6,002 bases of DNA from Caulobacteraceae bacterium (GTDB taxonomy: Bacteria > Pseudomonadota > Alphaproteobacteria > Caulobacterales > Caulobacteraceae), in NCBI GenBank assembly GCA_947456005.1, contig CANGRP010000156.1, positions 1-6,002 on the forward strand, read 5' to 3'. The translations under genes were made by a program, and so were the position numbers. This document shows, piece after piece, positions 1 through 5,360 of this stretch; the stretch's first letter is position 1; the number at the start of each line of letters is the position of its first letter. Below the pieces are notes generated by a model. That model ran no database searches and was not told the DNA's origin. It saw only the letters and a program-made list of their open reading frames with translations.

Positions 1-300
1 CGGCGTCCTGGCGGTGGGGGCGGGGGACTGGGGCTCGGGCGGAGGCTTGAGCGCTTCCTCGGGCTTGGCGGGCTCGGGTTCAGGTTCCGGCTCGGGAGGC
101 GGCGGCGGCGGGTCGTTGGTCAGGGGTGTGACCTCGGGGGCGATCACGGCGGGCGCCGCCGGGGCGCCGGAAGACGGCGCCTCCCCGGGCAGGTAGGCGA
201 CATCCCGCGCTCCCAGGATTCCGGAGAGGAATCCAGCGAGGGCCATCAGGGCGATCACGATGACGGCGATCTTCCTCAGATTGCGGGGCATGGACCACAT
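1..300 (-). CDS. Membrane-anchored proline-rich protein, N-terminal part (partial at left edge)
   Basis: An open frame on the minus strand starts with ATG at 300 and stays open for 100 codons to the left edge, so the C-terminus is missing. A good ribosome binding site, AGGAGAGG, lies about 4 nt upstream of this ATG, which fixes the start; an in-frame ATG at 291 lacks one. The protein begins MWSMPRNLRK, followed by one hydrophobic segment (about residues 11-30, ending GFLSGILGA). After residue 38 it turns into a proline/alanine/glutamate-rich region with a run of six prolines and EPEPEPEP repeats. This is the layout of an inner-membrane anchor with an extended periplasmic spacer, as in TonB- or TolA-like proteins, but no functional domain is in view. 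It is divergent from ftsK across a 217-bp region. I do not recognise the family; an envelope role is inferred only from architecture and neighbours. Confidence 0.75.
   Translation of the reverse strand, partial: MWSMPRNLRKIAVIVIALMALAGFLSGILGARDVAYLPGEAPSSGAPAAPAVIAPEVTPLTNDPPPPPPEPEPEPEPAKPEEALKPPPEPQSPAPTARTP
216..234. repeat. Inverted repeat carrying two GANTC sites
   Basis: GGATTCC (216-222) and GGAATCC (228-234) form a perfect 7-bp inverted repeat with a 5-nt spacer. Each arm contains a GANTC sequence (217-221 and 229-233), the target of CcrM methyltransferase in alphaproteobacteria. It lies inside the coding region of the proline-rich protein, over the end of its membrane segment (residues 23-29), so it may be only a by-product of coding. 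Confidence 0.4.
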
Positions 301-319
301 GTGTCCTCTCCTAGATCAT

Positions 320-337
320 GTTCCGAAACGTGGGAAC
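320..337. promoter_or_regulatory. Short dyad GTTCC-N8-GGAAC in the divergent region
   Basis: GTTCC (320-324) and GGAAC (333-337) are inverted around an 8-nt spacer, just upstream of the ribosome binding site of the minus-strand gene. The octamer CCGAAACG inside it (323-330) recurs at 349-356. It is a possible operator. It does not fit the alphaproteobacterial LexA box, which is a direct repeat of GTTC. No regulator can be named. Confidence 0.25.
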
Positions 338-350
338 CGGGTATCGGACC

Positions 351-388
351 GAAACGGGCTCTAACCTATTGCATTTAGAGCCTGTTTT
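351..388. repeat. 14-bp imperfect inverted repeat in the divergent promoter region
   Basis: Arms at 351-364 and 375-388 pair over 14 positions around a 10-nt loop. The inner eight (GGCTCTAA / TTAGAGCC) are perfect, and the outer six include two G-T positions. The right arm ends in TGTTTT, so as plus-strand RNA it faintly resembles a terminator. However, no plus-strand gene lies upstream that would need one, which makes an operator or a structured 5' leader more likely. The left arm also contains GCTCTAAC, close to the -10 element described for the Caulobacter housekeeping sigma factor (GCTANAWC), though no good -35 sits at the right distance. It is one of the few AT-containing stretches in the region. 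Confidence 0.5.
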
Positions 389-430
389 CTCGCTTCCGAA
401 CTTCCACCCGGATGACGCCGCCTGGGAGGA

Positions 431-435
431 GACTC
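431..435. promoter_or_regulatory. GANTC (CcrM methylation) site upstream of ftsK
   Basis: GACTC lies 83 bp before the ftsK start and is the only GANTC in the 217-bp divergent region. In Caulobacter and relatives, CcrM methylates GANTC, and GcrA with sigma70 acts at promoters containing such sites, several of them for division genes. The motif is seen directly; a regulatory role is inference, since GANTC also occurs several times inside coding regions of this window. Confidence 0.4.
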
Positions 436-454
436 AAGGCCGGACGCCCGCGGA

Positions 455-470
455 GTAAACGCCTCTTAAC
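455..470 (+). promoter_or_regulatory. CtrA-like binding motif upstream of ftsK
   Basis: GTAA-N7-TTAAC spans 455-470 and ends 47 bp before the ftsK ATG. It differs from the published CtrA consensus TTAA-N7-TTAAC at one base. CtrA is the cell-cycle master regulator of Caulobacterales and controls several division genes. TTAA is rare in sequence this GC-rich, which makes the match more notable, but a single motif is not proof of binding. Confidence 0.45.
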
Positions 471-517
471 CCTCTTGCCGCCACACTGCGCTCGGACCAT
501 CGGAAAGGCGGACCGAC

Positions 518-2890
518 ATGGCGCGTGCGGCGCGGAAAAGAGGTTTCGACAGGGGAATGGAGATCGCGGGCGCGATCTGGACGCACCCGCTCTCGGCGCG
601 CACCCGGGGCGGCCTCGTGGCCGCGGTCGGCGTGTGCCTGGCGGCGGCCCTGGCGACCTGGAGTGTCGCCGATCCCAGTCTGAACGCCTCCACCGCAGCT
701 GCGCCCGGCAACGCCCTCGGCGCGGCCGGGGCGACCCTCGCCGACGCCCTGCTCCAGACCCTGGGTCTGGCCGGCGCCCTCGCCGCCCTTCTTCTTCTGG
801 TCCTCGGACTATCCCGGCTGACCGGCCCGCAGCCGGACGCCGGGCGTCTGGCCTTACGTCTCCGGGCCCTCTGCGGCGGCTTCGCCCTGGTGGGCCTGGC
901 CGCCCTTCTGGCCTGGGCGCCCACGCCCGCCGCCTGGCCTCTGGCCCGCGGTCTGGGCGGCCTGGCCGGAGACAGCCTCCTCAACCTTGGCGGGGGCGCC
1001 CTTTCGGAGTTCAACCTGCCCTATGGCCGGGGCGTCACCGCCGCCCTGTTGGGCGGCCTCGGCGCCTGGGGCCTCATCTACGCCCTGGCCCTGCCGCGCT
1101 TGAACCTCCTGGCGGCGGCGGGGTCGCTGGGCGCCTGGCTCCGGAGCCGCAGCCTGGCTTCGGCGGTCCGCTCGCCCTTCGAGGCCGAGGGCGCGGCGGC
1201 GAGGTCCGTGGCGTCAGGCCGGGCGCGGCGTGCGAAATCGGCGCCTGTCCCGGCCCCCCTGGGGGCGGAACCAGAGGCCGAGGCGCCGGGCGCGGACGAG
1301 GGCGCAGCGCCGGCGATCCGTCCGCCAAAGGCGACGCGGGAGTCCGGGCGGGAGACCCGGGAGGCGCAGGGTCTTCTCGACTTCGCCCGGGGCGAGGGCT
1401 TCTGCCTGCCTGAGCTTTCCATGCTGTCGCGGTCCGGACCCCGGGCGGCGCAGTTCGACGAGGCCGCCCTGCGCCAGAACGCCCAGCTCCTGGAGGGGGT
1501 CCTGGCGGAGTTCGGCGTACGCGGCCAGATCGACCAGATCCGGCCCGGCCCTGTGGTGACCCTTTATGAGCTGGTCCCGGCCCCGGGGGTGAAATCCGCC
1601 CGGGTGGTGGCTCTGGCCGACGACATCGCCCGATCCATGTCCGTGGCCGCCTGCCGCGTGGCGGTTGTGCCTGGGCGGAACGCCATCGGGATCGAGCTTC
1701 CCAACGCCCGGCGGGAGACCGTCTATCTGCGCGACCTCCTGTCGAGCCCCGAGTACGAGAAGACCGGCCACGCCCTGCCCATGGCCCTGGGCGAGAACAT
1801 CGGCGGCGAGCCCTACATCGCCGACCTGGCGAGGATGCCGCACCTGCTGATCGCCGGCACCACCGGCTCCGGCAAGTCGGTGGGGGTCAACGCCATGATC
1901 CTGTCGATCCTCTACCGCCTGCCGCCCGAGGCCTGCCGCTTCATCATGATCGACCCCAAGATGCTGGAGCTCAGCGTCTATGACGGCATCCCGCACCTGC
2001 TGGCGCCGGTGGTCACCGATCCGAAGAAGGCCATCGTCGCCCTCAAGTGGACGGTCCGGGAGATGGAGGACCGCTACCGCCTGATGTCCAAGATCGGCGT
2101 GCGGAATGTGGCCTCCTACAATGAGCGGGCCCGGGAGGCGGCGGCCAAGGGCGAGCACTTCGAGCGGACCGTGCAGACCGGCTTCGACGACCAAGGGCGG
2201 CCGGTCTACGAGAGCGAGCGGATCGACCCGCGCCCCATGCCCTACCTCGTGGTGGTCATCGACGAGGTCGCCGACCTGATGATGGTGGCGGGCAAGGACG
2301 TCGAGGGCGCGGTCCAGCGCCTGGCCCAGATGGCGCGGGCCGCAGGCATCCACCTGGTCATGGCGACCCAGAGACCTTCCGTGGACGTCATTACCGGGAC
2401 CATCAAGGCCAACTTCCCGACCCGGATCTCCTTCCAGGTCACGTCACGGATCGACTCGCGCACCATACTGGGCGAGCAGGGGGCCGAGCAGCTGCTGGGC
2501 CAGGGCGACATGCTCTACATGGCGGGCGGCGGGCGGATCACCCGCCTGCACGGACCCTTCGTCTCCGATGGCGAGGTGGAGGCGGTGGCGCGGTTCCTGC
2601 GCGAGCAGGGCCAGCCCCAGTACCTCGAGGAGGTCACCGCCGGGGGCGACGATGAGGACGGCGAGGGCGACTACGGCGGCGGCGAAGGCGGTTCAGGCGA
2701 CGACCTCTACGACCGGGCCGTGGCCGTAGTGACCCGGGATGGCAAGGCGTCGACCTCCTACGTCCAGCGGCGGCTGCAGATCGGCTACAACCGCGCCGCC
2801 TCCCTGATCGAGCGCATGGAACGGGAAGGCGTGGTCAGCGCCGCCAACCATTCCGGAAAGCGCGAGATCCTGGCGCCCCCGCCCCCATGA
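518..2890 (+). CDS. ftsK: DNA translocase FtsK
   Basis: FtsK anchors at the division septum and is a hexameric ATP-driven motor that pumps chromosome termini and helps dimer resolution at dif. At 790 aa it is a typical alphaproteobacterial size. Residues 1-200 hold four hydrophobic segments (about 31-50, 78-99, 115-133, 172-192). A short charged Ala/Pro linker (about 222-285) precedes the alpha domain (about 285-395). The beta motor has Walker A GTTGSGKS at 447-454 and Walker B VVVIDE with D582/E583, followed by MATQRPSVDVITGTIKANFP. A Gly/Asp/Glu-rich stretch (about 707-727) leads to the winged-helix gamma domain (about 728-785), which in the family reads KOPS and contacts XerD. The start at 518 has a modest upstream AAAGGCGGA; ATG 557 (residue 14) is an alternative, but its purines lie too close. 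lolA follows 96 bp downstream. CtrA-like and GANTC motifs upstream suggest cell-cycle control. Confidence 0.97.
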   Translation: MARAARKRGFDRGMEIAGAIWTHPLSARTRGGLVAAVGVCLAAALATWSVADPSLNASTAAAPGNALGAAGATLADALLQTLGLAGALAALLLLVLGLSRLTGPQPDAGRLALRLRALCGGFALVGLAALLAWAPTPAAWPLARGLGGLAGDSLLNLGGGALSEFNLPYGRGVTAALLGGLGAWGLIYALALPRLNLLAAAGSLGAWLRSRSLASAVRSPFEAEGAAARSVASGRARRAKSAPVPAPLGAEPEAEAPGADEGAAPAIRPPKATRESGRETREAQGLLDFARGEGFCLPELSMLSRSGPRAAQFDEAALRQNAQLLEGVLAEFGVRGQIDQIRPGPVVTLYELVPAPGVKSARVVALADDIARSMSVAACRVAVVPGRNAIGIELPNARRETVYLRDLLSSPEYEKTGHALPMALGENIGGEPYIADLARMPHLLIAGTTGSGKSVGVNAMILSILYRLPPEACRFIMIDPKMLELSVYDGIPHLLAPVVTDPKKAIVALKWTVREMEDRYRLMSKIGVRNVASYNERAREAAAKGEHFERTVQTGFDDQGRPVYESERIDPRPMPYLVVVIDEVADLMMVAGKDVEGAVQRLAQMARAAGIHLVMATQRPSVDVITGTIKANFPTRISFQVTSRIDSRTILGEQGAEQLLGQGDMLYMAGGGRITRLHGPFVSDGEVEAVARFLREQGQPQYLEEVTAGGDDEDGEGDYGGGEGGSGDDLYDRAVAVVTRDGKASTSYVQRRLQIGYNRAASLIERMEREGVVSAANHSGKREILAPPPP

Positions 2891-2986
2891 GCCCCTTCCG
2901 AGGGTCGCCGCGCCCCACGGGCGCCGTAATGGCGAGGCATTGACCGACGCTGCCGCCGGGACCATGTCGGCGCACGGAGGGCCTTC

Positions 2987-3619
2987 ATGCCGACACGCCG
3001 CACCGCCCTGGCCGGCCTCGCCGCCACCGCCGCCTTTCCCGCCACGGGAGCGGGCCCGGCCCTCAGTGAGGCCGAGCGGGCCCTGGCCGCCCGCGCGGCG
3101 TCCTGGCTTGAGACCCTCGGCGAGGCCCGGGGCGCCTTCGTCCAGACGGATTCCCGGGGTCGGGTCAGCCGGGGGGAGGTCTTCCTGCGTCGGCCCGGTC
3201 GGGCGCGGTTCGCCTATGCCCCGCCCTCCTCCCTCCTGGTGGTGGCGGATGGCGTCAACGTCTCCGTCGCCGACCCGCGCCTGAAGACCTTCGAGCGCTA
3301 CCCCCTTGCGGCCACCCCCCTCGCCCTCTTCCTTTCCCGCCGGATCCGGCTGGACGGGGACGCCCGGGTGACGGCCGTCAGGAGGACCTCGTCCGGGTTC
3401 GAGGTCACCGCCCGCGACGTCCGGAGAGCCCACGAAGGGCAGATCGCCCTCGCCTTCACGGACTCCCCCCTCGCCCTCGCCGGGTGGACGGTCACCGACG
3501 CCCAGGGGCGGAGCACCCGGGTCCAGCTTGAGGGCTTGCGCGCCGTCAGCGGCCTTCCCGCCAGCCTCTTCGTGCTCGAAGATCCCCGACCCCGATCGCC
3601 GGGTCGGGGCAAGATGTAG
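2987..3619 (+). CDS. lolA: Outer-membrane lipoprotein carrier protein LolA
   Basis: LolA is the periplasmic chaperone that takes lipoproteins from the LolCDE transporter and delivers them to the outer membrane. The 210-aa product has an N-terminal signal region (about 1-25): TRR, then an alanine-rich hydrophobic stretch ending ATGAGPA. The two arginines make Tat export conceivable, but Sec is equally possible. Family hallmarks follow in order: GAFVQTDSRGRVSRGEVFLRR (49-69), RPGRARFAYAPP (69-80), LLVVADGVNVSVADP (83-97), and PLAATPLALFL (106-116), with the beta-strand pattern to about residue 197. The last residues (DPRPRSPGRGKM) are basic and not family-like. The start is set by GGAGGG 5 nt upstream. 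It is probably cotranscribed with ftsK, since no promoter or terminator is evident in the 96-bp gap, which holds only a 6-bp GC hairpin near 2910-2924. Confidence 0.93.
   Translation: MPTRRTALAGLAATAAFPATGAGPALSEAERALAARAASWLETLGEARGAFVQTDSRGRVSRGEVFLRRPGRARFAYAPPSSLLVVADGVNVSVADPRLKTFERYPLAATPLALFLSRRIRLDGDARVTAVRRTSSGFEVTARDVRRAHEGQIALAFTDSPLALAGWTVTDAQGRSTRVQLEGLRAVSGLPASLFVLEDPRPRSPGRGKM
3584..3609 (+). terminator. GC-rich hairpin at the end of lolA (possible weak terminator or RNA stabiliser)
   Basis: CCCCGACCC (3584-3592) and GGGTCGGGG (3601-3609) form a perfect 9-bp stem with an 8-nt loop. It ends 7 nt before the lolA stop codon. No T-tract follows, so it does not meet the intrinsic-terminator pattern; it could slow 3' decay of the ftsK-lolA mRNA or assist termination. 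It encodes the odd basic tail of LolA. Confidence 0.35.
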
Positions 3620-3655
3620 CGGGCCGGCAACACTCAACCCGAAACCTGTCCCGCC

Positions 3656-3684
3656 TTGACAAAATCATTGTGCGTTGCATTCAT
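3656..3684 (+). promoter_or_regulatory. Sigma70-type promoter candidate before the 3691-3799 structured element
   Basis: A perfect -35 TTGACA lies at 3656-3661. With 17-bp spacing the -10 would be ATTCAT (3679-3684), preceded by TG (3676-3677) as in extended -10 promoters, giving a start near 3690-3692. The interval 3656-3692 is clearly richer in A/T than its surroundings. The -10 matches TATAAT at only 3 of 6 positions and does not match the Caulobacter-type GCTANAWC, so the exact -10 is uncertain. GTTG/CAAC (3674-3677/3686-3689) also forms a small dyad over the -10 region. Confidence 0.5.
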
Positions 3685-3690
3685 ACAACT

Positions 3691-3799
3691 CATGGGCCTG
3701 GCGACGCCGGGTCTGCTGTCGCCGGATCTCATCCCCTTCCGGCGACAGCGCGAGAGAGGTAACTACGCCCGGACGGCTTGCGCCCTCCGGGCGTTTTTT
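3691..3799 (+). ncRNA. Candidate small RNA, or structured attenuator leader of xthA
   Basis: Between lolA and xthA lies a unit of about 109 nt bounded by a promoter candidate on the left and an intrinsic terminator on the right. Its core is an 11-bp perfect stem (3715-3725 with 3739-3749) closed by a 13-nt pyrimidine-rich loop (3726-3738) containing TCCCCTT, which could pair with purine-rich ribosome binding sites. A smaller CCTGG/CCGGG hairpin is possible at 3697-3711. The sequence GGCGAC at 3700-3705 could instead pair with GTCGCC at 3718-3723, breaking the main stem, so two exclusive folds exist. A purine-rich linker (3750-3761) joins the terminator. Because xthA begins 24 nt after the T-tract in the same direction, the element may be a stand-alone sRNA or an xthA leader controlled by attenuation. 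I do not recognise it as a named RNA family. The ends are inferred from the promoter and terminator. Confidence 0.4.
3766..3799 (+). terminator. Intrinsic (Rho-independent) terminator upstream of xthA
   Basis: CGCCCGGA (3766-3773) and TCCGGGCG (3786-3793) form a perfect 8-bp GC-rich stem with a 12-nt loop, followed at once by six T residues (3794-3799). The T-tract exists only in the plus direction. It is the one textbook intrinsic terminator in the window. Its place after a non-coding stretch and just before xthA is unusual: lolA ends 147 bp earlier, so it is more likely to end a separate short transcript than to be the lolA terminator alone. Confidence 0.85.
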
Positions 3800-3823
3800 C
3801 GCCGGCCTGCCCGCGGAGCGCCC

Positions 3824-4627
3824 ATGCCCCTGAGACTCGCCACCTGGAACATCAACTCCGTGCGCCTGAGGGCAGAGCAGGTGGCGCGTTTCCTCTCCGA
3901 GCAGTCCCCGGACGTCCTTTGCCTCCAGGAGATCAAGTGCCGGGACGGGGAGTTTCCACGCGCCACCTTCGAGGCGGCGGGCTATCCGCACATGCGCATC
4001 GCCGGGCAGAAGGGGTCGCACGGAGTGGCCATCCTCTCGCGCCTTCCCCTCGAGGATGCGCCGGAGCTCGACCTCTGCCGGGAGGGGCATGCCCGGTGCG
4101 TCGGCGCAAGGGTCCAGGGCGTGGAGGTGCAGAACTTCTACATCCCGGCGGGGGGCGATATCCCGGACCCGGAGGCAAACCCCAAGTTCGCCCACAAGCT
4201 CGACTTCCTGGCCCGCCTGACGGCTGAGGCCCGGCGGCGGGACCGCTCTGCACCCCTGGTGATCACCGGCGACCTGAATGTGGCGCCCGGCGAGTTCGAC
4301 GTCTGGAGTCACCGCCAGATGCTCCGGGTGGTCAGCCATACGCCCGTGGAGATCGAGGCCATGGCCGCCCTTCGCGAGGCCGGGGACTTCACCGACCTGG
4401 TCCGGGCGGCGACGCCTGAGCCGCAGAAGCTCTTCTCCTGGTGGAGCTACCGCGCCGCCGACTTCCGGGCGTCCAACCGAGGTCTGCGACTGGACCACAT
4501 CTGGATCTCGCCCGGCCTGAGGCCGGCCGCGCTGGACGGCGGCGCCGAGGCCCGGGTCCACGATGACGTGCGCGCCTGGGAGCGACCCAGCGATCACGCG
4601 CCGGTCAGCGCCGACTTCCGGCTCTAG
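3824..4627 (+). CDS. xthA: Exodeoxyribonuclease III (AP endonuclease, ExoIII/Xth family)
   Basis: A Mg-dependent enzyme of base-excision repair that cleaves 5' to abasic sites and degrades 3' ends of duplex DNA in the cytoplasm. The 267-aa product is the usual family length and spans the whole exonuclease-endonuclease-phosphatase fold. Visible active-site residues: N9 (ATWNINSVRLR), E36 (LCLQEIKCRD), Y106 (NFYIPAGGD), D150 and N152 (ITGDLNVAP), D224 (LRLDHIW), and D257/H258 (PSDHAPV). The start at 3824 is chosen because the family begins with this MxLRLATWN strand and GGAG lies 5 nt upstream. The frame stays open further upstream to 3656, but that stretch covers the terminator and has no family similarity. 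Transcription must start between the terminator and 3824, or read through it. The stop is one base from the convergent cenR stop. Confidence 0.95.
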   Translation: MPLRLATWNINSVRLRAEQVARFLSEQSPDVLCLQEIKCRDGEFPRATFEAAGYPHMRIAGQKGSHGVAILSRLPLEDAPELDLCREGHARCVGARVQGVEVQNFYIPAGGDIPDPEANPKFAHKLDFLARLTAEARRRDRSAPLVITGDLNVAPGEFDVWSHRQMLRVVSHTPVEIEAMAALREAGDFTDLVRAATPEPQKLFSWWSYRAADFRASNRGLRLDHIWISPGLRPAALDGGAEARVHDDVRAWERPSDHAPVSADFRL

Positions 4628-4628
4628 A

Positions 4629-5315
4629 TCAGGGCGCCAGGCGGTAGCCGCCGCCCTCGGTGAGGATCAGCCGACCGCCCGCCGGATCGCTCTCGATCTT
4701 CTGGCGGAGGCGGTAGACGTGGGTTTCCAGGGTGTGGGTGGTCACCCCGGCGTTGTATCCCCAGACCTCGGCGAGAAGTTCGTCCCGGGGCACCGGCTTG
4801 TCCCCGGCCCGATACAGATACTTCAGGATGTTGGTTTCCTTTTCCGTCAGCCGGACCTTCCGGCCAGAGGCGTCCACCAGCATCTTGGCCGCCGGCCGGA
4901 ACTCATAGGGGCCGAGGCGGAAGACGGCGCCCTCGGAATGCTCGTGGCTGCGCAACTGGGCGCGGATCCGGGCCTGCAGGACCGCCAGGCGGAAGGGCTT
5001 GGTGACGTAGTCGTTGGCGCCGGCGTCCAGTCCGCCCACCATCTCGGTCTCGGTGTCTGCCGCGGTCAGCATGATCACGGGGCAGGCGACCTGGCGCGCG
5101 CGCAGGTCGCGGCAGACCTCGCGGCCATTGGTGTCGGGAAGGTCGACGTCCAGGAGGATCAGGTCAGGGCGCGATTCGAGGGCGGCGCGGACGCCGGAGG
5201 CGCCATCCGAGGCCTGGTGCACGATGAATTCGCCCCCCGATGACAACAGGTCGGCGAGCTCCGTGCGCAGGTCGTCGTTGTCGTCGACGATGAGAAGGGT
5301 CTTGGGTTGAGCCAT
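4629..5315 (-). CDS. cenR: CenR-type OmpR-family response regulator
   Basis: A two-component transcription factor: receiver (about residues 5-122) and OmpR/PhoB winged-helix DNA-binding domain (about 130-228), 228 aa in all. Receiver residues are intact: acidic pocket D11/D12, phospho-acceptor D56 (LILLDVDLPD), T84, and K106 (NDYVTKPFR). The stretch ARIRAQLRSHEHSEGAVF, and later LTEKETNILKYLYRAG and EVWGYNAGVTTHTLETHVYRLRQKIE, match from memory the CenR group, essential envelope regulators in Caulobacter and Rhodobacter paired with kinase CenK; no kinase is next to it here. The chosen ATG at 5315 gives a usual receiver N-terminus (MAQPKTLLIVDDN) but has no ribosome binding site; ATG 5327 adds four residues and has AGGG 3 nt upstream. 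The frame extends to 5774 without a stop, but that part lies antisense to the next gene. It is divergent from the L,D-transpeptidase-like gene and convergent with xthA. Confidence 0.85.
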   Translation of the reverse strand: MAQPKTLLIVDDNDDLRTELADLLSSGGEFIVHQASDGASGVRAALESRPDLILLDVDLPDTNGREVCRDLRARQVACPVIMLTAADTETEMVGGLDAGANDYVTKPFRLAVLQARIRAQLRSHEHSEGAVFRLGPYEFRPAAKMLVDASGRKVRLTEKETNILKYLYRAGDKPVPRDELLAEVWGYNAGVTTHTLETHVYRLRQKIESDPAGGRLILTEGGGYRLAP

Positions 5316-5360
5316 GAGGCGGAACATGCACCCTGTGGGCGGCGCCCGCCAAGGGGCCAG

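Noticed and set aside
412..1413. Long plus-strand open frame of 333 codons before and over the start of ftsK
   Set aside because: It is Arg/Pro/Gly-rich, resembles no protein I know and overlaps ftsK in another frame, as expected for shadow frames in 70% GC DNA.
1773..1780. KOPS-like octamer (GGGCAGGG on the minus strand) inside ftsK
   Set aside because: It matches the E. coli GGGNAGGG motif, but one 8-mer in GC-rich DNA is expected by chance, and KOPS use in this lineage cannot be judged from one window.
1214..2353. Long minus-strand open frame antisense to ftsK
   Set aside because: Composition (His/Asp/Gly/Arg-rich) is typical of the antisense frame of a GC-rich gene; the FtsK reading is unambiguous.
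2910..2924. Hairpin GCGCCC-CAC-GGGCGC in the ftsK-lolA gap as a terminator
   Set aside because: Only 6 bp with a 3-nt loop and no T-tract; common by chance at this GC content.
2693..3637. Minus-strand open frame of 314 codons over the ftsK end and lolA
   Set aside because: It spans two well-supported genes on the other strand and shows a low-complexity GEG/GGG composition; it is a shadow.
3656..3823. N-terminal extension of xthA, or a leader peptide from ATG 3692 in frame with it
   Set aside because: The frame is open, but it runs through the hairpin and terminator, has no good ribosome binding site before ATG 3692 and adds nothing like the ExoIII family. The open frame is explained by high GC.
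3665..4597. Minus-strand open frame antisense to xthA
   Set aside because: xthA has complete catalytic motifs on the plus strand; the antisense frame shows no recognisable domain.
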